Source of the DNA: Caballeronia temeraria | GTDB lineage: Bacteria; Pseudomonadota; Gammaproteobacteria; Burkholderiales; Burkholderiaceae | Direction: 5' to 3' | Assembly (NCBI RefSeq): GCF_001544795.2 | Contig: NZ_FCOI02000005.1 | Location: 4,402 to 68,401 of the forward strand | DNA length: 64,000 bases | In this document: positions 52,133 through 60,961 of the stretch, in pieces | Layout: every line of letters starts with the position of its first letter | Numbering within the stretch: the first letter of the stretch is position 1 | Notes under the pieces: generated by a model | The model's database searches: none | The model's input: only the letters and a program-made list of their open reading frames with translations | Told to the model about the DNA's origin: nothing | Program-made: the position numbers and the translations under genes

Positions 52133-53546
52133 AATTTGCTTTGATCGTTTTCTCCAGAAATGCCCAAAGCGCATCGTCCACGGAATAAGGGACGTTGAAT
52201 CGAAAGCATGCGCTTTCCGCATCGTCCGGACGGAAATAGGAACCCGGCGCGAGCCAGATGCCGTGTTGCAATGCGCGTGTCGCGACGGCGCTGCCATCGG
52301 CCGGATCGATCGGCAATGCGCCCCACAGAAACAATCCCGCGCGCGGACGCCGGAACAACTCGACGCCCAGTGCGTCCATGCGCTCCTCGACGAGCGCGTG
52401 CGCATCCTTCAGCTTGTCCACGACGAATTCGACATGCCGCGCGTAGCGCCCTTCCGTCAGCACTTTTTCGACGATGCGCTCCGTCGCCTCCGATGACGTC
52501 AGCCCCACGGCCATTTTCGTGCGCGCCAGCTCGCGCAACACATCGCGTTCCGCGACGACATAGCCGCAGCGCAGCGCGGGCGTGATCGTCTTCGCGAAAC
52601 CGCCGACATACACCACGCGGTTCAGCCCTTCCATCGCCGCGAGCAAAGGCGCGCCGGGCGGCGCGAGCTCGCGGTTCACATCGTCCTCGACGACCCACAG
52701 GCCGTGACGCTCCGCGATCTGCATCAGCCGAAACGCCGACGCCATGCCGAAGGTCGCGCCCGTCGGATTCTGCAATGTGGTGTTGAGAAAGACCGCTTTC
52801 GGCCGATGCTCGATGACGATGCGCTCGAACACATCGGTGTCGATGCCCGCGGCGGTGCGCGGCACGCCATGCGCCTGCAAGCCCGCGAGCCGCAGAATCT
52901 GCAGCAGATTGCAGTAGCCCGGATCTTCGACGACGACCGCATCGCCCGGACGCAGCAACGTGCGCACGATGAGATCGAGCGCCTGCGTCGCGCCCGCGGT
53001 CAGGAGCACGTTCGACGCGGCGTCGACCGGCAAGCCGTGACGGTCCATTTGCTCGGCGATCCGCTCGCGCAGCGGCGCGAAGCCATACGGATGCCCGTAA
53101 TCCGCGATCCGCGCCGCCGGCACGCGGCTCACTGCGCGCAACGCATGCTGCAGCCCGCTCTCGTTGACCCATTCGTTTGGCAGCCAGCCGCAGCCTGATT
53201 TGATCGGCACGGAATGATCGGCGAATACGTCGGACAAAAGCCAGGTCGCGGTGAGACTCGGCGGCTGCCATTCGATGGCCCGCACCGGCTCGCTGCGTCC
53301 GCGCACGGCCACGCGATAACCCGATCCGCGCCGCGCGGTGACGAGGCCCATCGACACGAGCCGGCCATACGCTTCCGTCACCGTGAACGTGCTGAGACTC
53401 TCCGCCTCGGCAAGGCGCCGCACCGATGGCAGCAGCGCGCCCGCGCGCAGCGTCTGCTCCTCGATGGCCGTGGAGAACGCGCGCACCAGTTGTTCGACGA
53501 GCGTCGGCGCCTGCCGCGCGCCGCGTTCCAGCTTGAGTTCGATCAT
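52131..53546 (-). CDS. MocR-type regulator (GntR HTH fused to aminotransferase domain)
   Basis: A 471-residue regulator. The N-terminal GntR winged helix reads VRRLAEAESLSTFTVTEAYG with LVTARRGSGYRVA. The remaining 370 residues are a fold-type I aminotransferase domain (DYGHPYGFAPLRERIAEQMD, LLTAGATQALDLIVRTLLRP, TTLQNPTGATFGMA) with the PLP Lys in VYVGGFAKTITPALRCGYV. MocR proteins bind PLP and usually control a divergent PLP-dependent pathway. Here the divergent gene is an omega-aminotransferase. Start is uncertain between 53546 and 53558. Confidence 0.88.
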   Translation of the reverse strand: MIELKLERGARQAPTLVEQLVRAFSTAIEEQTLRAGALLPSVRRLAEAESLSTFTVTEAYGRLVSMGLVTARRGSGYRVAVRGRSEPVRAIEWQPPSLTATWLLSDVFADHSVPIKSGCGWLPNEWVNESGLQHALRAVSRVPAARIADYGHPYGFAPLRERIAEQMDRHGLPVDAASNVLLTAGATQALDLIVRTLLRPGDAVVVEDPGYCNLLQILRLAGLQAHGVPRTAAGIDTDVFERIVIEHRPKAVFLNTTLQNPTGATFGMASAFRLMQIAERHGLWVVEDDVNRELAPPGAPLLAAMEGLNRVVYVGGFAKTITPALRCGYVVAERDVLRELARTKMAVGLTSSEATERIVEKVLTEGRYARHVEFVVDKLKDAHALVEERMDALGVELFRRPRAGLFLWGALPIDPADGSAVATRALQHGIWLAPGSYFRPDDAESACFRFNVPYSVDDALWAFLEKTIKAN

Positions 53547-53582
53547 GGCTTCGAGCATGGCGCGGGCATCGCGCGCCGACCA

Positions 53583-53667
53583 ATACAGTTCATAGCATTT
53601 TGCCAGCACAGTTAGCAGCGCAGTGAAACAACTGTCTATGCCGTGCAATTTTGCCGAGGAATACAGT
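53583..53667. promoter_or_regulatory. Repeated ACAGT elements between MocR gene and aminotransferase gene
   Basis: ATACAGT occurs at 53583-53589 and at 53661-53667 in direct orientation, ACAGTT again at 53608-53613, and the inverse AACTGT at 53630-53635. MocR regulators typically bind direct repeats in such divergent intergenic regions, so these are candidate operators for both promoters. Confidence 0.4.
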
Positions 53668-53693
53668 GGCCGTACTTCCTCAGGAGACCCCTA

Positions 53694-55022
53694 ATGAATG
53701 CTCGCCCCGTGATCGAAGACCTCTCGTCGTTCTGGATGCCGTTCACCGCCAATCGCCAGTTCAAGGCCGCGCCGCGCATGCTGGAGAGCGCCAAAGGCAT
53801 GTATTACCGCTCGACCGACGGCCGTGAAGTGCTCGACGGCACGGCCGGTCTCTGGTGCGTGAACGCGGGCCATTGCCGGGACGAGATCGTCGACGCGGTG
53901 CAAAAGGCGTTGTCGACGCTCGACTTCGCGCCGACCTTCCAGATGGGCCACCCGCTCGCATTCGAAGCCGCGAACAAGGTCGCCGATCTGATGCCCGAAG
54001 GCCTCGACCGCATCTTCTTCACGAACTCGGGCTCCGAGTCGGTCGATACGGCGCTCAAGATCGCGCTCGCCTATCACCGCGCACGCGGCGAAGGCCAGCG
54101 CACGCGTCTGATCGGCCGCGAGCGCGGCTATCACGGCGTGGGCTTCGGCGGCATCTCGGTCGGCGGCATCGCGCCGAATCGCAAGACGTTCTCGGGCGCG
54201 CTGCTGCCGTCCGTCGATCATCTGCCGCACACGCACGATCTCGCGCACAACGCGTTCACGAAGGGCCAGCCCGCGTGGGGCGACCATCTCGCCGATGATC
54301 TGGAGCGCATCGTCGCGCTGCACGATCCGTCGACGATCGCCGCCGTGATCGTCGAGCCGCTCGCTGGCTCTACGGGCGTGCTCGTGCCGCCGCAAGGCTA
54401 TCTTCAGAAGCTGCGCGAGATCTGCACGAAGTACGGCATTCTGCTGATTTTCGATGAGGTCATCACCGGCTTCGGACGTCTCGGCAAGGCCACGGCGAGC
54501 GAGTACTTCGGCGTGACGCCCGACCTCATCACGATGGCCAAGGCCATCAACAACGCGACGATTCCGATGGGCGCCGTCGCCGCGCATCGCAACGTGCACG
54601 ACACGGTCGTCAACGCAGGCGCGGCCAACGCCATCGAACTGTTCCACGGTTATACGTATTCGGCGCACCCGGTCGCGACCGCCGCGGCCATCGCGACGAT
54701 CGATCTGTATCAGCGCGACAAGTTGTTCGAGCGCGCGGCATCGAAGGCCGGGAAGTTCGAAAGCGCCGTTCATGCGCTGCGCGACGCGCCGTTCGTGAAG
54801 GACATCCGCAATCTCGGGCTCGTCGCGGGCATCGAGCTGGATTCGCGCGATGGCGCGCCCGGCGCGCGTGCCTATGAAGTGTTCGTCAAGTGCTTCGAGG
54901 CAGGCGTGCTCGTGCGCTATACCGGCGATATTCTTGCGTTCTCGCCGCCGCTCATCATCGAAGACGATCAGATCGATCAGATCTTCGGCACGGTGAAAAA
55001 GGTGCTCGAAAGCGTGAAATAA
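53694..55022 (+). CDS. Omega-amino acid:pyruvate aminotransferase (class III)
   Basis: A 442-residue class III PLP aminotransferase. LSSFWMPFTANRQFKAAPRM at the N-terminus, GTAGLWCVNAGHCRDEIVDA, FFTNSGSESVDTALKIALAY and LLIFDEVITGFGRLGKATAS are typical of beta-alanine:pyruvate transaminases; the PLP Lys is in LITMAKAINNATIPMGAV. It should convert beta-alanine or a related omega-amine to the semialdehyde using pyruvate. TCAGGAGACC precedes ATG 53694. It is divergent from the MocR regulator, the expected genetic pairing, and ends with a strong terminator. Confidence 0.92.
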   Translation: MNARPVIEDLSSFWMPFTANRQFKAAPRMLESAKGMYYRSTDGREVLDGTAGLWCVNAGHCRDEIVDAVQKALSTLDFAPTFQMGHPLAFEAANKVADLMPEGLDRIFFTNSGSESVDTALKIALAYHRARGEGQRTRLIGRERGYHGVGFGGISVGGIAPNRKTFSGALLPSVDHLPHTHDLAHNAFTKGQPAWGDHLADDLERIVALHDPSTIAAVIVEPLAGSTGVLVPPQGYLQKLREICTKYGILLIFDEVITGFGRLGKATASEYFGVTPDLITMAKAINNATIPMGAVAAHRNVHDTVVNAGAANAIELFHGYTYSAHPVATAAAIATIDLYQRDKLFERAASKAGKFESAVHALRDAPFVKDIRNLGLVAGIELDSRDGAPGARAYEVFVKCFEAGVLVRYTGDILAFSPPLIIEDDQIDQIFGTVKKVLESVK

Positions 55023-55042
55023 GCGGTTTTCGTTATCTGAAG

Positions 55043-55076
55043 GCCCGGCTTCCCGCGACGAGAAGCCGGGCTTTTT
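55043..55076 (+). terminator. Rho-independent terminator after the aminotransferase
   Basis: GCCCGGCTT / AAGCCGGGC, 9-bp perfect stem, is followed by TTTTT. It ends the aminotransferase transcript and just touches the end of the convergent thioesterase gene. Confidence 0.9.
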
Positions 55077-55524
55077 ATCGTTCCATGACGAGCAATGTCG
55101 ATGTCGCCGATGCGTACAATCGGCCGCTCGCGTCCTTGAGCGTCGCTTCGGCGAAGGCGGCGCGGCGTCCGATCGACAGCACGCGTCCTTCGGCGCGAAG
55201 CACGCCCGTATCGCGCGTGATGGCCTTGTGATACGCGACCTTCAGTTCGAGCGTCGTGTAGGCCTGGGTCGCGGTCAGGCACGAATGCACGGAACAGCCG
55301 CACGCCGAATCGAGCAGTGTGGCCGCATAGCCGCCGTGCACGGTGCCGATCGGGTTATAGGCGTGATCGCCGGGCACGCCCGCGAACACCGCCCTGCCCG
55401 CTTCCACTTCGATGAAATCGAAATCCAGCGACACCAGAATGCCCGGCTTGCGTCCGCATGCGATCAGCTTGCGCAGTTGCGCGAGACCGTCGAGGCCGGA
55501 GGCCGTTTCTTCGATCAGGCTCAT
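55075..55524 (-). CDS. PaaI-family hotdog thioesterase
   Basis: A 149-residue acyl-CoA thioesterase-like protein. The hotdog motif is HAYNPIGTVHGGYAATLLDS, with the HGG loop and Asp that activate water. Then come YTTLELKVAYHKAITRDTGV and RAAFAEATLKDASGRLYA. It should hydrolyse short or aromatic acyl-CoA thioesters. It is the last gene of the efflux operon: its start overlaps the outer-membrane component's stop by 4 bases (ATGA). A thioesterase in such an operon could release CoA from toxic acyl-CoA before export of the free acid; that is inference. Confidence 0.88.
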   Translation of the reverse strand: MSLIEETASGLDGLAQLRKLIACGRKPGILVSLDFDFIEVEAGRAVFAGVPGDHAYNPIGTVHGGYAATLLDSACGCSVHSCLTATQAYTTLELKVAYHKAITRDTGVLRAEGRVLSIGRRAAFAEATLKDASGRLYASATSTLLVMER

Positions 55525-56984
55525 TTCGTCGTCTCCGTCTTGTTGCTGGCGGTCTTGATGGCATCGTCGTCGCCGGTCACGCTCCAGCCGCCACCGAGCG
55601 AACGATAGAGCGCCACCGCCGCGAGCGCATGTTCACGCTTCGATTGATTCAACGCATCGGCGTCGCGCAGATAGGATTGCTGCGCGTCGAGCACATCGAG
55701 AAAGCTCGCCGCGCCGCCCTTGTACAACTGCGTCGACAGCGTGAGCGATTGACCGGAAGCGCTGAGTGCATCGGTTAAACGCGCGGTCGATTCGGTCGTG
55801 CTGACGAGATCGCTGCGCGTGTCTTCGACATCCTTTAGCGCTTCGAGCATCGTCTGACGCAGATGCAACTCCGACTCGCGCATCTTGCTCTCGTTCTGCT
55901 CGATCTCCGCCGTGATGCGCCCCGCGTTGAAGATCGGGCTCGTCGCGTTGAGCGCGGCCGAAAAGAGATTGTCGGTCAGCGTCGGCAAGCCGAGATACGA
56001 CGACGCGAGCAAGCCGTCCGACAAGCGCAGCGAAAACTTCGGATAGCGCTCCGCACGCGCGACACCCACTTCCGCCGCGCGCTGCTGCACGGTCGCGTAC
56101 GCCACGAGCACGTCGGGACGGCGCAACAACGCATCGGACGGCAACATCTGCGGCGCGCCGCTCGCGGGCACGGGAATCACCGGTGCATCGCCCGCATTCG
56201 CGAGCATCAGCTTGTCGATGGATTCCGGCGTGCGCCCCGAATACACCGCGATCAGACTCAACTGATGCTGGATCGTCGATTGCGTGCGCGGAATGCGCGA
56301 TTGCAGATCGCTCAGTTGATTCTGCGCGCGGGCCACGTCGAGTTGAGTCGACAGGCCGTATTGCAGGCGTCGTTGCGTGAGCTTCAGCGCGCGCGCACGA
56401 ATCTCTTCGTTATCCTTAAGTATTTTGAGTTCTGCTTGCGCCCAGCGCAGATCGACATACGCGGCGGCCGTATCGGCGGCAAGCGCGAGCCTGATCTGAT
56501 CCGCAGCGTGTTCACGCCCGACGAGCTGCGCCTGCGATGCCAGCAATTCCAGCCGCTCGCCACCGAACACGTCCGGCGTCCAGCTCAACGCCAGACCGAA
56601 ACCCGCCTGTTTCACATAGCCCAGCGGCGGCGGCGTGTTCTGCCGCGTGTACGCCCCGCCCGCGTTTGCATCGAGTTGCGGCAGCAAGGCCGCGCGACGT
56701 TGCGTCGTGAGCGCCTGCGCCTGCTTCACGCGCTCGACGGCCGCCTGCACATCGAGGTTGTCGTTCAACACCGAGGCGACGAGTTCATGCATCACCGGAT
56801 CGTTGAACTGATTCCACCATGCAGTGGGATCGGCGGACTGGTTCGGCACATCGACGCTCCAGTTTGCGGGCGCGGTCGCATTGACCGTGGCGGGAAGTTC
56901 GGCGTGCGTGGCGGGCTGCACCGCGCACGCGGCGAGCGTCATAGCGGTCACGCCCGCAAGCATGGCAACGAGAAGTTTCTTCAT
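55521..56984 (-). CDS. Outer-membrane efflux lipoprotein (NodT/OprM family)
   Basis: A 487-residue TolC-like channel. The signal peptide ends in the lipobox LAAC (MKKLLVAMLAGVTAMTLAAC), so it should be lipidated. Typical segments are WWNQFNDPVMHELVASVLND, RRLQYGLSTQLDVARAQNQL and YKGGAASFLDVLDAQQSYLR, the two similar helical halves of OEP channels. It completes a tripartite pump with the two upstream genes. It lies 27 bp after the MFS gene. Confidence 0.93.
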   Translation of the reverse strand: MKKLLVAMLAGVTAMTLAACAVQPATHAELPATVNATAPANWSVDVPNQSADPTAWWNQFNDPVMHELVASVLNDNLDVQAAVERVKQAQALTTQRRAALLPQLDANAGGAYTRQNTPPPLGYVKQAGFGLALSWTPDVFGGERLELLASQAQLVGREHAADQIRLALAADTAAAYVDLRWAQAELKILKDNEEIRARALKLTQRRLQYGLSTQLDVARAQNQLSDLQSRIPRTQSTIQHQLSLIAVYSGRTPESIDKLMLANAGDAPVIPVPASGAPQMLPSDALLRRPDVLVAYATVQQRAAEVGVARAERYPKFSLRLSDGLLASSYLGLPTLTDNLFSAALNATSPIFNAGRITAEIEQNESKMRESELHLRQTMLEALKDVEDTRSDLVSTTESTARLTDALSASGQSLTLSTQLYKGGAASFLDVLDAQQSYLRDADALNQSKREHALAAVALYRSLGGGWSVTGDDDAIKTASNKTETTK

Positions 56985-57011
56985 GATCGAAGCATCCAGA
57001 TAAGGCCCGGT

Positions 57012-58586
57012 TCAATGCGCATCGGACGAAGGCGGCGCGCTCGTGATCGGCTTGGCGAAGAGCACCGTCGTCAGGCCGACGAGGAAGCACAGCGCGAGCA
57101 CGTAGAAGCAATCGGCGAAAGTCAGCACGAGCGCTTCACGCATGACGAGCGCATGCAGCGAGGCGAGCCCCGCTTGCGACGCATCCAGCGTATCGCCCGC
57201 GACGGCGGCGAGATGCGCCGAGTTGCGCGCGATCATGTCGTCGATGACGGGCCGGCCGATCGTCACGTTCTCGTTCAGATGCAGGTAATGCAGATTGAGG
57301 CGGTCGTTCAGCATCGTCGCGCTCACCGCGATGCCGATTGCGCCGCCGAGATTGCGCATCAGGTTGAACAGCCCGCTCGCCGATTTGAGCCGCGACGGCG
57401 GCAGCGAACCGAGCGCCATCGTCACGATGGGCGGCACCGCGAACTGCTGGCCGATGCCGCGCAGCGCCTGCGGCAACAGGAACTGCTGCCAGCCCCAGTC
57501 GTGCGTCAGCGGCGTATAGAAGTAACAGCCCGCGCCGAAGCAGATCAGACCGAATGCGAGCAGCACGCGCATGTCGATGAAGCGCGACGCGAAGCCATAC
57601 ACGCCGATGGAAAGCAACTGGAAACAGCCGACCGACAGCAGCGCGAGGCCCGTGTGCAGCGAATCGAAGCCGCGCACGCGCGCGAGGAACACCGGCGTCA
57701 GAAACACCGACACGAAGATGCCGATGCCCGTCACGAACGACAGCAGACTGCCGATCGCGAAGTTGCGCACCGCGAGCGCGCGCAGATCGACGACCGGGTC
57801 TTTCGCCGTGAACGCATGCACGAGGAACAGGAAGCCGCAGATCCCTGAAATCCACGCGCACGTGATGATTACGTCGTCGCCGAACCAGTTCTTGCGCGGC
57901 CCTTCTTCGAGCACGTATTCCAGACAGCCGAGAAACCCCGACATCAGCACGATGCCGAGATAGTCGCCCTTTTTCAGCAGCGCAATATTCGGCTCGTCCA
58001 CATGCACGTATTTCGGCACGAGCAGCGCAACGACGAGCCCCGGCACCACGTTCAGATAGAAGAGCCAGTGCCACGACCATTGATCGGTGATCCATCCGCC
58101 GATCACCGGTCCGACGGCGGGCGCGAGCGACGCCAGCGCGCCGATCGTCGTCGAGGCAATCAGGCGCTGCTTGCCGGGAAACAGCACGAAGGCGGTCGTA
58201 AACACGGTCGGGATCATCGCCGCGCCGAGCGCACCTTGCAGGCCGCGAAAGAGGATCATCGAATTGATGTCCCACGCCATGCCGCACAGCATGCTCGTGA
58301 TCGTGAAGCCCACCGCCGATGCCACGAAAAGCCAGCGCGTGGAGAACACTTTCGAGAGCCAGCCCGACATCGGAATGACGAGAATTTCGGCGATCAGATA
58401 TGACGTCTGCACCCAGGACAGCTCGTCCTGGCTCGCGGACAAGCCGCCGCCGATATCCTTCAACGACGACGCGACGATCTGGATATCGAGCGTCGCCATG
58501 AAGAAGCCGAGGCACATCAGCGCGAAGGCGAACACGCGCTGCCGTATCGGCTGCGTGGCGGGATCGGAAGGAATGGTGTAAGTCAT
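57012..58586 (-). CDS. emrB: DHA2-family MFS multidrug transporter (EmrB-like)
   Basis: A 524-residue proton-driven inner-membrane transporter with 14 predicted helices. LGFFMATLDIQIVASSLKDI at the N-terminus, FRGLQGALGAAMIPTVFTTA (motif A-like region) and PAVGPVIGGWITDQWSWHWL (motif C, antiporter) are typical of EmrB/FarB. With its EmrA-like adaptor and OprM-like channel it should expel amphipathic compounds. ATG 58586 is preceded by GAGGGGCG; the TTG at 58601 would overlap the adaptor's end. Spacing to the adaptor gene is 11 bp. Confidence 0.93.
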   Translation of the reverse strand: MTYTIPSDPATQPIRQRVFAFALMCLGFFMATLDIQIVASSLKDIGGGLSASQDELSWVQTSYLIAEILVIPMSGWLSKVFSTRWLFVASAVGFTITSMLCGMAWDINSMILFRGLQGALGAAMIPTVFTTAFVLFPGKQRLIASTTIGALASLAPAVGPVIGGWITDQWSWHWLFYLNVVPGLVVALLVPKYVHVDEPNIALLKKGDYLGIVLMSGFLGCLEYVLEEGPRKNWFGDDVIITCAWISGICGFLFLVHAFTAKDPVVDLRALAVRNFAIGSLLSFVTGIGIFVSVFLTPVFLARVRGFDSLHTGLALLSVGCFQLLSIGVYGFASRFIDMRVLLAFGLICFGAGCYFYTPLTHDWGWQQFLLPQALRGIGQQFAVPPIVTMALGSLPPSRLKSASGLFNLMRNLGGAIGIAVSATMLNDRLNLHYLHLNENVTIGRPVIDDMIARNSAHLAAVAGDTLDASQAGLASLHALVMREALVLTFADCFYVLALCFLVGLTTVLFAKPITSAPPSSDAH

Positions 58587-58597
58587 CGCCGCGCCCC

Positions 58598-59689
58598 TCA
58601 ACCGTTCGACTGCTTCGCGAGATGCACCTTGACCGTCGCGGAGAGACCCGGACGCAGCACCGATTCCATGCCCTTCGGCACATCGAGCCGGATGCGCACC
58701 GGCACGCGCTGCACGATCTTCGTGAAGTTGCCGGTCGCGTTCTCGGCGGGCAGCACGCTGAAGGTCGCGCCGGTCGCGGGCGCGAGACTTTCGACGTGAC
58801 CGGTGAACGGCACGCTCGACGCATCGAGTTCGACATCGGCTTCGTCGCCCGCGCGCATCTTCTTCAGTTGATCTTCCTTGAAGTTCGCATCGACCCAGAG
58901 TCCCGTCGACGGAACGATGGTCAAAAGCGATGTGCCCACGTTCGCGAGCACGCCCACCCGCGCCGTGCGATTGCCGACATAGCCATCGACGGGCGAGCGG
59001 ATCGTCGTGTATTCGACGTTCAGTTCCGCGACACGCCGCGCCGCTTCGGCCGTCGCGACGCGTGCCTGTGCATCCGCGATCTGCGCTTCAATCACGCTCA
59101 GTTGACGCTTCGCCGCCACGAGCGACGCGCCGCTGCGATCCACCGCCGCCTGTGCCTTCGTATAGTCCGCGTCCGCCCGCTCGACGATCTGGTTCGACAC
59201 CGCATCGTCCTTCACGAGCTCGCGATAGCGCGAACGGTCCTGTCCGGTGCGCGTGAGTTCCGCCGACGACGCGCGCACTTCCGCCTGCTGCTGATTGATC
59301 ACGGCCGCCTGCAACGCATCCTTCGCCTGCAGCTCGACCACCGCCGCGCGGGCGCTCGACAGTTCGGCGTCGGCTTGCGCGAGGCGTGCATCATAGTCGC
59401 GCGAATCGAGGCGGATCAGCACCTGGCCGGCTTTCACGCGCTGGTTGTCCTGCACGAGCACATCGGTGACGAAACCGTTCACCTTCGGCGCGAGCACGGT
59501 GACGTCCCCGCCGACATAGGCATCGTCGGTCGTCTGAACGAAGCGCAGCACGAGCGCCCAGTACGTCGCCGCCGCGATCAGCACAAGCCCGACCAGGCCG
59601 AGCGCGAGCAGCATCCAGGGAATCCTGCGCGCCGGCCGCGCGAGCGCCGGCGCCGCGACCGATGGAATATTCGTCGTAGGTGTCGTCAT
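58598..59689 (-). CDS. emrA: HlyD/EmrA-family membrane-fusion protein
   Basis: A 363-residue periplasmic adaptor. An N-terminal anchor helix (PWMLLALGLVGLVLIAAATY) is followed by FVQTTDDAYVGGDVTVLAPK and GFVTDVLVQDNQRVKAGQVL (lipoyl half), a long alanine/glutamine-rich coiled-coil hairpin (residues about 95-210), and the second lipoyl half NVEYTTIRSPVDGYVGNRTA. It links the EmrB-like pump to the outer-membrane channel. First gene of the operon. The ATG at 59689 is 12 bp after a perfect palindrome; the open frame upstream to 59788 runs through both palindromes and is not likely coding. Confidence 0.92.
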   Translation of the reverse strand: MTTPTTNIPSVAAPALARPARRIPWMLLALGLVGLVLIAAATYWALVLRFVQTTDDAYVGGDVTVLAPKVNGFVTDVLVQDNQRVKAGQVLIRLDSRDYDARLAQADAELSSARAAVVELQAKDALQAAVINQQQAEVRASSAELTRTGQDRSRYRELVKDDAVSNQIVERADADYTKAQAAVDRSGASLVAAKRQLSVIEAQIADAQARVATAEAARRVAELNVEYTTIRSPVDGYVGNRTARVGVLANVGTSLLTIVPSTGLWVDANFKEDQLKKMRAGDEADVELDASSVPFTGHVESLAPATGATFSVLPAENATGNFTKIVQRVPVRIRLDVPKGMESVLRPGLSATVKVHLAKQSNG

Positions 59690-59700
59690 TTGCGATGATA

Positions 59701-59712
59701 GTGCATATGCAC
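59701..59712. promoter_or_regulatory. Perfect palindrome GTGCATATGCAC, proximal copy
   Basis: A perfect 12-bp palindrome 12 bp upstream of the emrA start. An identical copy lies 68 bp further upstream. The position, between promoter and start codon, fits a repressor operator. The regulator is unknown; the adjacent LysR gene is one candidate, an unlinked MarR or TetR protein another. Confidence 0.65.
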
Positions 59713-59768
59713 AATTTGGATTGAAGGAATGGGCGAATCCCTGCCCGTCATAGCCCCGAAGACTAGTT

Positions 59769-59780
59769 GTGCATATGCAC
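59769..59780. promoter_or_regulatory. Perfect palindrome GTGCATATGCAC, distal copy
   Basis: Second identical 12-bp palindrome, centre-to-centre distance 68 bp from the proximal copy (about 6.5 helical turns). It lies between the end of the LysR gene and the emrA start. Two copies suggest cooperative binding or DNA looping around the efflux promoter. Confidence 0.65.
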
Positions 59781-59847
59781 CAAGTCAACCGTCACGGCGC
59801 GCACGAGTGAATGACGCGGACGGAAAGAATCGCGCCGAAGCCTTGCG

Positions 59848-60786
59848 CTACAAGGCTCGCAGCCGATTTGCGGGGGCGTCGCGCAGCATGCTTTCATCGG
59901 CGCAAAAGCGCACGGCATGCTCGACGAACGCGCGCACCTTGGCCGGCAACAGCGCGCGCGTGCTGTAGGCGATGCGGATTTCGATGGCCGAATCGACGCG
60001 CTCATAGGCGTCGAGCAGCGTGACGAGCCGGCCCGCCGCGACTTCTTCCGCGACGAGCGCCGTCGGCAGCACGCCGATACCGAAGCCCTGCAACGCCATT
60101 TCGCGATTGAACACCGCGCTGTTCGACGTGATGTCGTGATTGAGCGGCACGCGCAGTTCCTCGCCGCCGATGCGAAACGTGAGCGCGGGCTTGCGGATCG
60201 ATGGCGACATCGGCACGAACACGTGATCGGCGAGTTCGGACGGATGGCGCGGCGCGGGACGTTGCGCGAGATATGCGGGACTCGCGACGAGCACGAGCGG
60301 AATGGTTTCGAGCAGACGCGTGACGGCCGTGTCGGTCGACAGCATGAACGGCAGCACGATGGCGAGATCGTAGCCTTCGCCGACGAGATCGACGGGCCGC
60401 TCCGTCAGCGTCACGTCGAGGCGCACATGCGGATGCGCGCGTCTGAAGCTCGCGACGAGCGGCGCATAGCGGCTCATCATCACGGTCGTGTGCGCGACGA
60501 GCCGCAAGAGGCCGGTGGCTTCGCTCGCGCGGTTCGATGCGCGCTCTTCCATCGCCTGGAGTTCGTCGAGCAGGCGCGAGCAATCGGCGAAGAAGCGCTC
60601 GGCGGTTTCCGTCAGCGAAATCTGCCGTGTCGTGCGATTGAAAAGCCGGCTGCCGAGCCGTTCTTCGAGACCCGCGATCGCGCGCGACACGACCGGCGGC
60701 GACATGCCGAGTATGTCGGCCGCACGCGCGAAGCTCTTCGCTTCGACCACCGTGCAAAACACCTTCAGGCTCGTCAGATAGTCCAT
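59848..60786 (-). CDS. LysR-family regulator
   Basis: A 312-residue LTTR. The HTH reads MDYLTSLKVFCTVVEAKSFA, then SRAIAGLEERLGSRLFNRTT. The substrate-binding domain includes LTERPVDLVGEGYDLAIVLP, typical of the CrgA-like subgroup. It is divergent from the AhpD-like gene (175 bp apart), which it may control, and it also lies just upstream of the efflux operon on the same strand. ATG 60786 is chosen because longer in-frame starts (to 60885) add a basic extension absent from relatives. Confidence 0.9.
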   Translation of the reverse strand: MDYLTSLKVFCTVVEAKSFARAADILGMSPPVVSRAIAGLEERLGSRLFNRTTRQISLTETAERFFADCSRLLDELQAMEERASNRASEATGLLRLVAHTTVMMSRYAPLVASFRRAHPHVRLDVTLTERPVDLVGEGYDLAIVLPFMLSTDTAVTRLLETIPLVLVASPAYLAQRPAPRHPSELADHVFVPMSPSIRKPALTFRIGGEELRVPLNHDITSNSAVFNREMALQGFGIGVLPTALVAEEVAAGRLVTLLDAYERVDSAIEIRIAYSTRALLPAKVRAFVEHAVRFCADESMLRDAPANRLRAL

Positions 60787-60961
60787 GTGCGCAATCGTGA
60801 TGCGTGCGGAAGCCCCGATCATGGCACGAAGCCGCCGTATTCGCACGATGAGACGATCGCGCGGTTTTACGAGCCGCGCGAGCATTCACGCGAAGGACGC
60901 ACGCGCCTAAAGTTCAACCCATGCCATCCACATGGCCAACCACTGAACCCAGGAGCACACC

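Noticed and set aside
58586-59788. Longer emrA reading frame starting at 59788
   Set aside because: The extension would translate through both perfect palindromes, lacks similarity to adaptor N-termini and has no ribosome site; the ATG at 59689 gives a normal anchor helix.
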